The position numbers and the translations under genes were made by a program. Under the pieces are notes generated by a model. It was not told the DNA's origin, searched no databases, and saw only the letters and a list, made by a program, of their open reading frames with translations. DNA of 45,000 nt from Glandiceps talaboti (taxonomy: Eukaryota > Hemichordata > Enteropneusta > Spengelidae), in NCBI RefSeq assembly GCF_964340395.1, contig NC_135568.1, positions 13,966,776-14,011,775 of the forward strand, read 5' to 3'. Below are positions 11,501 through 20,859 of this stretch, one piece after another (the first letter of the stretch is position 1; each line of letters begins with the position of its first letter).

Positions 11501-12138
11501 ACTCCTACTTGGGCATTGAACTGTCACATGACCTGGAATGGAAGCACCACATATCAAATATCACATCTAAAGCATCAAGGATCCTAGGACTACTACAGAG
11601 ACATCTACATGACTGTCCTCCCAGTACCAAACAAACCGCATATATGTCCCTTGTACGACCGCGTTTGGAGTATTGTGCAAGTATTTGGGACCCTTACACC
11701 AAAGTTGGCAAAAATGCTGTTGAAAAAATTCAACGCAAAGCAGCTCGATTTGTCACCGGAAACTACAAGAGGGAGGCCAGTGTATCCGATATGCTACGGA
11801 AGCTCCAATTGCAATGCCTTGAAAATCGCAGAGCAGTTAGCAGACTAACTTTCCTATACAAAGCTACAAATAATCTAGTTGCTTTTCAAGATGATAAACT
11901 ACCAGAATCATCATCACGTTCTACTAGGGGAAGTGTACCTGGTTCTTCTTTCATATCGATCATCGCTAAGAAAAACTGTTACAAATATTCACTTATTCCT
12001 CGGACAATTCCAGAATGGAATCTCTTACCATTATCCATTCAACAAGCAAAGACAATAGTCAGTTTCAAATCTGCCCTCTCCAGCATTGATATCACCGATC
12101 TCATAGATCGTGCTCACCTGAACACGGGTGAGATCTAA
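8544..12138 (+). pseudogene. CR1-like LINE polyprotein: 2A-like motif, PHD finger, AP-endonuclease, RT; one frameshift
   Basis: The ATG at 8544 opens a frame running to 10598. Before the PHD finger a hydrophobic run (FLLLLILA) leads into NDVNLNPGP (8847-8873), close to the 2A consensus D(V/I)ExNPGP. A C4HC3 PHD finger follows (CMYC, CEEC, WVHKNC, WICCTC; about 8910-9065). The AP-endonuclease (about 9318-9980) has LNLNCQS, GTESWL, FYRPPSTDS, LLGDFNLPDINW and ISDHD. A one-base shift at about 10575-10585 moves the frame. The RT then has NKATGPDHIPARIL, NYRPVSLTS, MDFSKAFDTVPH, GVPQGTVLGPLLF and FADD (11287-11298), and runs through the thumb-like region to the stop at 12136-12138. All catalytic motifs are intact, so this single indel is the main visible lesion; it could be a sequencing error. 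Confidence 0.9.
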
Positions 12139-12200
12139 AGGACGCCGCCAGCGTTACACCTGTGTGATGATAATCCTCTTTAGGATGTTTACACAGTATA

Positions 12201-12227
12201 GAAGTAGAAGTAGAAGTAGAAGTAGAA
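12201..12227 (+). repeat. (GAAGTA)n tail of the CR1-like LINE
   Basis: About four and a half GAAGTA hexamers lie at the 3' end of the insertion and merge into the target's A run (12226-12229). Short tandem repeats instead of poly(A) are usual at CR1/L2 3' ends and mark where reverse transcription began. Confidence 0.9.
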
Positions 12228-13579
12228 AAGAAATGGAACACAACATGAATACAAACCCCGAATTGGTTAATATATACAATGACAAAAAAGAACTTTTGAA
12301 AACATACATTCAATCTGAAAGTAAAGGCGCAGCCGTGCGAACACATCAACAACTTTTGCATGAAAATGATATGTCTGGTGATTTTTTCTCGAGGCTTGAA
12401 AAACGTAAAAACAGTCGTAAAACCATAACCCAGCTCCGCAGAAGCGACCAGACTATTACTAATGAACAAAATGAAATGTGCAAAATCACACATTCCTTCT
12501 ATCAAGAACTCTTTCTACCTGATCCCACCTCCACTACAGACCAAGAAAAACTACTAGAAAACCTTCCTCAACTAAGTCAAGATGATTCAGACTACTGCGA
12601 CTCAGATATTACACTTGATGAACTAACAACCGCAGTCAAACACCTTTCAAATAACCGCTCTCCTGGCATTGATGGCATTCCTAATGAATTTTACAAAACA
12701 TTCTGGTCAACTTTTAAACATGACTTTCTTGATGTCTTTTCCACTTCTATAAAAGATGGCGAACTTCCACAATCCTGCCGTCGCGCAGTAATAAGTTTGA
12801 TCCCAAAGAAAGGTGATAACACATTACTGAAAAACTGGCGTCCAATAAGCTTATTATGCAGTGATTACAAGATATTCACAAAATGTCCATCTTTTCGACT
12901 ACGCAATGTACTTGGGAGTATTATCAATATCGATCAAACGTGTAGCATACCAACTCGTAGTATAGAAGACAACATAAATGTTCTTAGAGACAGTATATGC
13001 TACGCGAATCAAACTCAATTAACTCTTGGAATTGTCGCAATCGACCAAGAAAAAGCATTTGATCGAATAAACCACAAATATTTAATGAACACATTGAAAT
13101 CTTTCGGATTTGGTGAAGACTTTACCTGTTGTATCCAACTCATCTACTCTAATGCACAATGTCTTGTCCGTGTAAACAACATGTTAACAGCACCAATCGA
13201 ATTCAAAAGGGGTATCCGTCAAGGATGCTCCCTATCTGGTCAATTATACATCCTCGCATTAGAACCTTTTTTTGCACAAAATACGCACAAAAAGTGAAAT
13301 GAAAGGTCTCAGTCTACCCCACACACAACGTAATGTCCTTTTATCGGCCTACGCCGACGATGTCGAATTTCTTGTAACACAAGAGGACGACTTTACAAAA
13401 CTTAACAAATGGATTGATATCTATGAAAAAGCTACTAATGCTAAAGTGAATGTTGGTAAATCTGAAGGATTGTGGTGCGGCAACTGGCAATGTCGTAAAG
13501 ACGACCCCATGGGGCTAAAATGGAATAATGAGGGGTTAAAATTACTGGGAATCTACCTTGGAAATTCCGATGATTACGT

Positions 13580-15995
13580 TAGATGCTAAACCATGTAAGA
13601 GTCCATTACAGTAATCCTGTTTGCATGAGACAAGAGCATGGACTAGATTTTCACATGCGTCACTTGTCAGACAGCGACGAATACGACCAATTTTCCAAAG
13701 ATTGTAATAGAGCGAATTGCATGTTATGGTAATGTGCTTCCTAAGAGTGTGTTTATCATCGAACGTTACACCAATATTGCGTGCGTAGTTAACCAAGTCA
13801 ACAGAACATGATCCCATGTTTATACTGTCAGTGAGACGGGGTATGCGCATAAACTGAGACCTAATGTGTAGTACCCCAGTTTTACCATCATTGATTTTGT
13901 TTTGTGTCATCCATGATTTTATGTCCAGTCCTGCAGTTTCCATCTTGACAACAGTGGTGGATGTGTCAGCCAAAGCAAGGCCTACATATAGTTGATTATC
14001 ATTAGCATTTTGTATAAAATTCAAATCATGAAGTCTTAATAGGGTGGCAAGTGGAGATATGAAGATGCAAAATAGCAGTGGGCCTAGCACAGAGCCCTGG
14101 GGTACACCATATTGTAGATGTTGTGCTTTGGAGGTGTTGCCTGATATCAATATTGATTGATGTCGGTTCTGCAGGTATGATTTAAACGATTGCAGTGGGA
14201 TGCTGGTAATGCCGAGGTTTGATAATCTTGAAATGAGCATGTTATGGTCTGTTGTATCGAAAGCAGCTGACAGATCTAGAAGAACAAGTAGTTCACATTG
14301 TCCTCTGTCAAGTGCTATACAGATGTTGTTGTTTACTTTAGTGAGTGTTGTCTCTGTGCTGTGGTGTTTCCTGTAGGCAGATTGTAGTGGCTCTATCTAG
14401 TAATGAATTAGCTGTAAGGTATGCAGTTAATTGGGCTTCAACAATTTTCTTCATTATTTTAGAAAAAAATGGTAGGTTAGAGACAGGTCTGTAGGTCTTG
14501 AATACATTGGAATCAAGTGAGGATTTCTTGGGCAATTGGTTTAACGACGACAGACTTGAGTGATGCTGGAATATTACCACTAGTAAGAGATGAGTTAATG
14601 ATGAAAGACAGAATGGTCCACAAGTGTTCTTGGCACTGTTTCAGAAGCGATGTGGGGATAGAATCGAGGGAACAGATTTTAGACGGTGTGCTGTTAATAA
14701 TCAATTTTACTAATATCGTCTGCATTCACTGGGTTGAAAACAGACCGAGAAGACGAAATATGGGTTTCCAGAGAGTCCAATGCAGGCGTTAGATGTGAAT
14801 TATCAAAGTTTAGGTTGACATTTCTTATTTTGTCAATATAATATTGACTGAATTGCTCAGTGATATCGTTGACTGAAGTATGATCTAGTAGGTCATCTTT
14901 TTAGGGTTACTGGACAGAGTGGAAAATATCTGAAATACAGTGGTCGTTTGAGTTTTCAAGTATCAGTTTGTTGTAGTATGTCTGCTTTGCTTTCTGTAGG
15001 AGTTGACGTACATCTTTGCATATCTCGAAGAAAATTTCTTTATGAACTTCTAGTTTTGTGTTGCGCCATCAACGCTCAGCTGATCTTCGTCTCCTTCTTG
15101 CTTGCTTCATCAATCTCAGGTGTATACCACTTACTGTAATTGTACATTGCTTTAAGGGTGCGTGTTTATCCAGAATCCTTGAGAAATGAGTAGTATATGC
15201 TAATTCGGCAGAGTCTAAGTCGGATGGTGGTTGTCTGAAATATGTTAGGGATCCAGTGTCTTTCATGAAATCATCAGGTGAGATTGAAGGTATTTTCCTG
15301 TAAACAATATTGCGTCATAACAGTGGTGATTTCTCCAGTATAATCTTAGCATGAACGAGATTATGATCTGATATTATTTGAGAGTCGACATAAATTGATG
15401 AAATGCAGTTTGGTTTATAATAGAGATGATGATGTCTAAAATGTGGCCTTTCACATGAGTTGGTTCCGATACCCATTGTAGAAGATTGAAAGTATCGAAT
15501 AAATCCTCCAATTTCTGTGTGGTGGGGTCTTGCAAATCATCCATGTGAATGTTAAAATGCCCAACAAGGTAGGGGTGCTTTGTTGTGACCACGAGCCTTT
15601 CTAACAATGAACTGAATTCTTGCAAAAACTGTGTATTTGTGAGTTTATTCTTGGCTGTGGGAGGTAGACGGTATACAATGATAATATTAATGTGATGCCC
15701 TGATGACAAAGTGTAGCTTCTGTTGCTTCAAATGACTTAGCAGATTTCATTGGATAACATGCTTCTTTGTGTTTGAGTGATGATTTGAATAACAAGCCAA
15801 TTTCACCACCAGTAGAAGAGGTATGTGGAGTATGTTTAAAAGTGTAGCCATCGGGGGCGAGTTCATTAATTATGTGTTCATCACATATTTCACTCAACTC
15901 AACTCAATTCTCAGTCAGAACAAGGATGTCAATATCCTTCTCCCTAGTGTAGTCTTCCACTGCAGTTGTTTTGTTGCGGACGGATCTGACATTCC
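13580..15995 (-). pseudogene. L2-like LINE endonuclease-RT remnant
   Basis: On the minus strand the endonuclease starts near 15995 (TWNVRSVRNKTTAVEDY) and reaches DILVLTEN, where the expected Trp codon is TGA (about 15900). ELAPDGYTFKH, GGEIGLLFKS, YLVGHFNIHMDDL and WVSEPTHVKGHILDIII continue through about 15380 with frameshifts. The linker ILDKHAPLK...ARRRRRSAER is at about 15070-15180. RT motifs are SLDSIPTSLLKQC (about 14670), YRPVSNLPFFSKIM (about 14480), SAYRKHHSTETTL, LLVLLDLSAAFDTTDH (about 14265) and YGVPQGSVLGPLLF (about 14090). The expected YADDTQLY reads NANDNQLY (about 14005), losing the first catalytic Asp. It is not functional. Confidence 0.87.
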
Positions 15996-16260
15996 ATGTA
16001 GTTTGCATGAGTTGGCACTTTCGTTTGATCACACCACATTTGTCGATGGAGTTACAGGTTGGTATTTGAATGAGGTTGTTGACGTTAATTCAATTTGCAT
16101 GTGGTTTATAATTGAGGTTCGAATTCGTCATACTAGTAATATTTGTTGTTGTAACAGTTTGGATGGGTCGAACTTTCTTAGTACCACCTCTTGTGCCTCT
16201 GTGTGTCACAATGTATACAACGTCGATATTTCGTACGGTTGACAATAATTATATCATTGG
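13580..16260 (-). mobile_element. Old L2-like LINE, minus strand, 3' end missing
   Basis: Reading from about 16260 down to 13580 on the minus strand gives a degraded single-ORF LINE. It has a leader or N-terminal region, an AP-endonuclease, a linker and an RT. The RT stops within the stretch DYCNGLLHGLASN, which in L2-like proteins is well before the C-terminus, so the 3' end was lost at the junction with LINE copy B. Many frameshifts and stops make it clearly older than the other LINEs here. The 5' limit is uncertain. Confidence 0.85.
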
Positions 16261-16430
16261 AAATGCTGGATTTCTAGTTGTCTGCTAAGTATGTTTACAA
16301 GGGGTTGTGGAGTAATCACGTGATACAAGCAAAAATACGGCTGTTTGGTGAAAAATACGCTTGTGTATCTGCAGGGCTCTCGACCAATCAGAATGCGAGA
16401 TTGGTGACAGGTGACGTATAAATGGTTTTA
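16261..16430. other. Spacer between the L2-like LINE and the tandem array
   Basis: I see no ORF or RNA gene here. The stretch contains CACGTG (16318-16323), CCAATCAG (16384-16391) and TATAAATG (about 16418). It may be the 5' UTR of the minus-strand L2-like LINE or unique flank. Homology to the array units begins at TTTGCCT (16431). Confidence 0.4.
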
Positions 16431-16493
16431 TTTGCCTAGAAGTAGTGTTTTAATTAATTCCAAAACGAAACTATTTGTGATACAATTCCTTAC

Positions 16494-16561
16494 CGTTTGC
16501 TTGATTTGATGATGACCACAAGCCTCAACAACAGTAGCCTCAACAATAGCCTCAGCTTTGT
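16494..16561 (-). other. Candidate exon, U1 (68 bp)
   Basis: On the minus strand TATCTTCTCACAG precedes and GTAAGGAATTG follows this segment, giving a good AG acceptor and a consensus GT donor. Its internal sequence differs strongly from U2-U7 (GCCTCAACA-type internal repeats), yet both splice-like edges are kept and the length differs by exactly six bases, preserving reading phase. Two frames are open: one reads ...VVEACGHHQIKQT, the other ...LLRLVVIIKSSK. Expression is not shown. Confidence 0.4.
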
Positions 16562-16732
16562 CTGTGAGAAGATATTTCAAACGTTTTAAAAATATATAGC
16601 AGTAATTTACGTTCAATTGTATTTCATCACAACCACACATTACCTGTACATCATATAACATTGACCAGGCCATCTACCTACCACCCGTGGAACATTACTA
16701 CTATATCACACTGGTAAAAGATGTTCAAATGC

Positions 16733-16748
16733 GGGGGGGGGGGGGGGG
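16733..16748. repeat. Poly(G) run, U1
   Basis: Sixteen consecutive G. A G-run sits at the same place in each unit, with varying length: 11 (21023-21033), 13 (24705-24717), 11 (28565-28575), 13 (32971-32983), 8 (37429-37436) and 13 (40078-40090). Confidence 0.9.
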
Positions 16749-16916
16749 CTTTATTAATTACTAAAGCGGGAAGGGCCAAGAAACTTAGGCTAAAATGTAA
16801 CCCTACGTTAACTTACTTTCTCTAAAATTACTACCATTTCTTAAAAAAATTAAAAGCATGGGTAAATGCCGATAAGGGGCAACACCTTCAGATCATTATC
16901 CGGAATATCTTACCGA

Positions 16917-17115
16917 ACTCATCACATCACATCATATCACATCACATCACATCACTTCACTTCACTTCGCATCGCATCGCATCGCATCGCATCGCATCGC
17001 AACGCAACACATCACATCACATCACATCACATCACATCACATCACATCTCATCTCATCTCATCACATTACATCACATCACATCACATCACATCACATCAC
17101 ATCACATCACGACAC
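16917..17115. repeat. (CATCA)n satellite with variant blocks, U1
   Basis: About 40 pentamers, mostly CATCA, with ordered variant blocks (CTTCA, CATCG, CATCT and finally CGACA). The other units keep only two or three CATCA copies at the same site, so this is a local expansion in U1. Confidence 0.9.
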
Positions 17116-17768
17116 GACACGACACAACTAGTGATTCACTGTATGGTTGTCAACAACGATTTCTGGACTGTTATTACGCTACCTAACCTTAACCCTAATG
17201 TTAACCCCAACCCCAACACTAACCAATACTGCAACAATGTAATGTAGAACTGGTGTCAGTGATGGGATGCTAAAAATGCACCTAGAGACAATGAATGAAT
17301 CAAAGTAAACTATTACCCTCCGCTTATCCCATTTTTTAAAATAGCCCTTCTTCTGAACCGATTTGTAAAAAGTGAACCAAGGCCCTATTTTCCCCACCCC
17401 TACCTCATGTGATTATTGAAGTCATGTAATTATTGATGAAATCTCCCCACTGGAGCAGGCCAATTGTCAGCCAATCCTTCCCCCCACCCATCCATCACAG
17501 CCATCTGTCTCCCGGCCCTTTCACTCCATTCTAAATGTCCACTGGCCCATTGCAAAGTCAAGACATTCCTAGAACCACAAAGATCAAATTGAAGACCGAT
17601 TCATCCACTACGGAAGTTACATTTTTAAAAAAGTGCAATAATCTTGTGCAAATAGAAATAACAATATTTTACTTCAAGTTGTTTGCAAACACCACGTCCA
17701 CCCCATCCTCTCACACACACATATACACTTACTCTCACACACACACACACTAACTCGCACACATGCAC

Positions 17769-17850
17769 ATACATACATACATACATACAAAAAATGTACA
17801 TACATACATACATACATACATACATACATACATACATACATTCATACATA
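17769..17850. repeat. (ACAT)n array 1, U1
   Basis: Two ACAT runs separated by AAAAAATGT, preceded by a (CA)-rich stretch (17703-17760). Confidence 0.95.
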
Positions 17851-17854
17851 CATA

Positions 17855-18005
17855 TTATTATTGTTATTTAGAAATGTTCGGGTTTTGACCTGGCATTTTT
17901 GTGTCTCGCCAATTTTTCCTTTGAAAAAGAATATTTATTCGAAACGTCGGATTTAACAGCTATATAATACGGACTGGTTTATTAGTTCCTTATGCATTTC
18001 TTTCT
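17855..18005. other. Segment between two (ACAT)n arrays with a CGAAACGTCGGA motif
   Basis: This sequence of about 150 bp lies between two ACAT arrays and is not in the other units. It contains TTTGAAAAAGAATATTTATTCGAAACGTCGGA (17920-17951). A GAAxxxA...CGAAACGTCGG pattern is common in Penelope-like and some other retroelement remnants, but nothing else here supports that, so the origin is open. Confidence 0.25.
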
Positions 18006-18111
18006 ACATACATACATACATACATACATACATACATACATACATACATACATACATACATACATACATACATACATACATACATACATACATACATACA
18101 TACATACATAC
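18006..18111. repeat. (ACAT)n array 2, U1
   Basis: About 26 perfect ACAT tetramers, followed by the CACACTGCATTACGCAAGCAG flank that also follows (ACAT)n in U4-U6. Confidence 0.96.
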
Positions 18112-19209
18112 ACACTGCATTACGCAAGCAGCATTGTTGATTTTCAAAATAGCAGTTGAAAAAAAACTGGCTGATATGTAAAAAAATAGGATGTTTACCA
18201 ACAATAATCTCCTGATTAATATAAATCATAATAGCTCAATTTGGTACTATATATTTATATCACAAGTTTTATCATAAGGTAACTGTCAGAAAGCGACGTG
18301 TTATGTTATTTGTTTAACTCGAAATGTTCTGTTATTTGTATGTTTGGTAATAAGCCAGTGATTAGTTCGTGACTCACTCTCTACACTCGAATGTCTTGAG
18401 TCTTGAAAGGTCGATGCACCCTGGGATACATGAAATATTTCTCTCTAAAAGAAAGAAAAAATAATGTAATCCACGATAAATTACAGATAAATAATCAATG
18501 ATTTGCTAAAACTGTTTAAAGTGGAATGTAATGTGTGATGGTTACAAAATGAATTGAAAGTTATTGCTCATTTATTTCGTTAGTGTAGATCGTTGTTATT
18601 GTATAGTTGGAATCTACAAGTAAACACACCTAGGACCATCGATATTTATGCTCTGATATTTTACTTCATACACGTGGCTACGTCTGTTGACCCAAACGTG
18701 ACAATGTATGACCGGAAAAAAGGATTTATAACTGGAAAATGAATGGGGAATGAGTTTCATCTTGTTTATAATGGTTTATGTTTATTTGAATGATGTAAAA
18801 TCATTCAGTGGCACCCCAGAATGCTCAGTGTACTAAGAAATTCGTTTATTTCATTCAATTTCTTTAATTACAAAGTTAATATACGTTGAATAGAATATCA
18901 GAAATGAACAATAAGCATGGGCTTATAAAAGTACACCAGATTTAAATGCCTTCCTTAAGGCTATAGTGTTGCAATTTCATGATTTATGTAAGAAATTTAG
19001 CTCTAAATATATCTGAGATTCGTCAAGTCCCAATGAAAGTTTGTTGTCAAAAATGTTGAAATGCCCGCCTCCTATTCTCAGCAAGGAAAGCTTGCCATCC
19101 TCGACTTCACTCGGCTTTCGTGATCCCCTACATACCCGGGAAGTCGGTCTGTGTACTCGTTGCATGTAGACTATTTCACTTCGGGAAATTTGTCAAGATT
19201 TTGTTGAGT

Positions 19210-19240
19210 GGCGCGCCCTCACTGTACGCTAATTATATAG
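19210..19240 (-). promoter_or_regulatory. TATA-like site plus GGCGCGCC block, U1
   Basis: On the minus strand TATATAATTAGC (TATA at 19233-19239) is followed 16 bases later by GGCGCGCC (19210-19217). A short ATG frame (MQRVHRPTSR...) starts at 19165, and a donor-like GGGTATGT lies just beyond. This is the most GC-rich, CpG-containing part of the unit. The frame is not kept in all units, so a coding role is doubtful; a promoter role is only inferred. Confidence 0.25.
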
Positions 19241-19590
19241 AGGTCAATGTATAGGTCACCATTATTGATACATTGTCGCGAAATTTTCTTTGTAGGCTAG
19301 GCGAGGCTTGGTCAGTGGATGTGCTAGTGACAGGTTTAGGAGTTTTACGAAATCAATGTGTATTGATAAGAAAAACATGCTCTGGTTACCTTTGAAATTA
19401 TTGCCATTGTACCATGAATACACAGAACTTTCATAAAATGTCTAAATCATGAGCAAGCATGAAACTAAGATGGTGGAGCTGGGGTTACTTATCATTTGCA
19501 GGCCGATACATACATGATGTATGGTATATTTGTATTTCTTTTCAACCTAAACCAGTTTTACTATATTGCCTATAAAGTTATTATACTTCG

Positions 19591-19591
<1 letters not shown>

Positions 19592-19652
<61 letters not shown>
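19592..19652. repeat. (TTG)n microsatellite, U1
   Basis: About 20 TTG triplets followed by TAAAGATTCACTTTAC. Confidence 0.96.
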
Positions 19653-19653
<1 letters not shown>

Positions 19654-20797
19654 AAAGATTCACTTTACTTCATCGTACATTGTAGTAAACATTCTGTTAG
19701 TGGTCTGAGTACACATGTGTCATAAAAAGTTAAGAACAGCATGTCTACGTATGTAATACAGCAGGTCGACATCAACATGTGCGCTCGTACTAGAAGTAGT
19801 ACTGACTGACCCATTGGAAATACGAGTTCACCTTTCCTCACATTTTTGTTCATAAAGCTATGTTGCTCATGCTCACAGTATAGTGTACCATCATATGTCA
19901 ATTCTGGCCAGTTTCACAATAATGAATGCTATTGATGCAACAAACTTTAGTTGTTTTAGATTAACTACCTTTACCCATTGCACATAGATCGTGTCCTACG
20001 TACTACATCATGCAATATTACGTCATACATGCGGTCATAACCTTAATGTGACGGTGTACACATGCGTGTACGCGGCTGGAGTCATGGTTGTTGGAAAAAA
20101 ACAGATACTATCAAAACATAAATTAACAATTTTGAGAACTGATATAATGTTTGAGCGATCATTTTCGAAGGTAATAAGAACGTGTATTTGACACTGAAAC
20201 ACATCTTAATGCATGTCATAGGTCGACGTGCTTGTGACCGACACCTGTCAGAAGACTTGGCCGAAATACTTCACCTGTTTGTGAACTCTGCGCTCATTGT
20301 AAAACTATTTTAAGGCCAAGAAAAAAAATAGTTTTCTTGTGAGTTTCAATCACTTAAAAACCCTGCCTCGGTCTTCTTTTTTTCTAGTGTTTTTCCAGCC
20401 AATGCAGAGTGCAGATCCAAGGGAAACACAAAAAAAGGTTGGCACGAAATCCCTGAAAACAGAGTCTTTCTCAGTGTAGAGCAGCTTACTGTAGCTTCCT
20501 GGTTTACTTACATCGACGTTCGTGGTGCACTTTCGACATGAAGCGCATGCGTGACCAGACGATCGATCGATTAATTACTTAAATTGGTCATCAATATTCA
20601 TCAGATTATTACCAAAACCTATGTCTATCAAATTTATTTTGAATTGATGCAGCCGTTTGATAGAAAATGGTGATACCGACACACACAGACACACAAACGT
20701 CATCCTCATTATAAAACTGGTAGTGTTTGCCTCATGTTCTTTTATGTCAATTAATTCCAAAATGAAAAGAGTATGCCTGTATGGTACATGTCCTTAC

Positions 20798-20859
20798 CTG
20801 TCCTGTGGCTGGACGATGATCACAATCTTCCAAAGAACTTCGTATGTATTCGAGAAGGT
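20798..20859 (-). other. Candidate exon, U2 (62 bp)
   Basis: Minus strand: TTATGTTTTCACAG acceptor, 62-bp segment, GTAAGGACATG donor. Open frames read ...LLEYIRSSLEDCDHRPATGQ or TFSNTYEVLWKIVIIVQPQD; the third frame has a TGA. Confidence 0.4.

Larger units (their letters stand above)
8287..12226 (+). mobile_element. CR1-like LINE inserted into ORF2 of copy B
   Basis: Comparison with copy A gives the boundaries. Copy A reads GAACTAAAAGAAATGG; copy B reads GAACTAAA, then the insert, then AAAAGAAATGG. The duplicated target is therefore at most three A residues, and the exact edge is ambiguous by those bases. The insert is about 3.94 kb, with a leader of about 257 bp, a PHD/endonuclease/RT coding region with one frameshift, a short 3' UTR and a (GAAGTA)n tail in place of poly(A), typical of CR1/L2-type elements. 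It looks near full length and recent. Family assignment rests on NCQSVRAK, GTESWL, GVPQGTVLGPLLF and FADD. Confidence 0.9.
5431..13579 (+). mobile_element. Tx1/L1-group LINE, copy B (interrupted, 3' truncated)
   Basis: The second copy of the LINE begins immediately after (TTC)n. It has a 5' UTR, ORF1 and ORF2. ORF2 is split at 8286/8287 by a CR1-like element and resumes at 12226-12229, where the sequence again matches copy A. The match ends within the RT C-terminal region at 13578/13579 (GATGATTACGT), where an unrelated minus-strand LINE starts. About 1.5 kb of ORF2 and the whole 3' UTR are missing. With the insertion removed, the remaining element is about 4.2 kb. Confidence 0.92.
7319..13579 (+). 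pseudogene. LINE ORF2, copy B, split by a CR1-like insertion and 3' truncated
   Basis: The endonuclease half (7319-8286) is intact and about 99% identical to copy A (LQETH, GGDFN, ARIDRIY, SDHS). The reading frame then runs into the CR1-like insertion and stops at 8294-8296. From 12226 the ORF2 sequence resumes. Unlike copy A it keeps the 11 bases around 12385-12395 and the RT motif A Asp (GAC 13043-13045, IDQEKAFD). A run of seven T (13266-13272; copy A has one C/T fewer across this site) shifts the frame before YADD (13350-13361). Homology ends at 13579 without the C-terminal domain. The gene is dead by insertion, frameshift and truncation. Confidence 0.92.
16431..20725. repeat. Array unit U1 (left edge, diverged)
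   Basis: This 4.3-kb unit is the most divergent on the left side. It carries the 68-bp exon-like segment, a 16-base G-run (16733-16748), a greatly expanded CATCA satellite and two (ACAT)n arrays. A segment at 17550-17700 is shared only with U7 (AAGTCAAGACATTCCTAGAA). It lacks about 350 bp present in U2-U5 after GCGAGGCTTGGTC (about 19315) and about 59 bp at about 18620. Its TATA/GGCGCGCC block and (TTG)n tract match U2-U5. No convincing multi-domain ORF was found in it. Confidence 0.85.

Noticed and set aside
16917-17115. Possible CRISPR-like array in the CATCA region.
   Set aside because: There are no spacers of unique sequence; it is a simple pentamer satellite in animal DNA.
17625-18229. 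Frames rich in Met-Tyr-Val-Cys or Ile-His-Thr-Tyr around (ACAT)n, here and in U4-U6.
   Set aside because: These are translations of the tetranucleotide repeat and not genes.
18977-19165. Minus-strand 62-codon frame starting MQRVHRPTSR in U1.
   Set aside because: U3 and U4 carry a 4-bp insertion that destroys the frame soon after the ATG, so it is not conserved as protein.
20790-20835. The plus strand of the exon-like segment (CTTACCTG ... ATGATCAC) resembles the 5' end and first loop of U1 snRNA at nearly correct spacing.
   Set aside because: The bases after ATGATCAC do not follow U1 (no GAAGG loop end, no Sm site at the expected place), and in U1 of the array both matches decay while the minus-strand splice edges stay. 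CTTACCTG is simply the complement of a splice donor.
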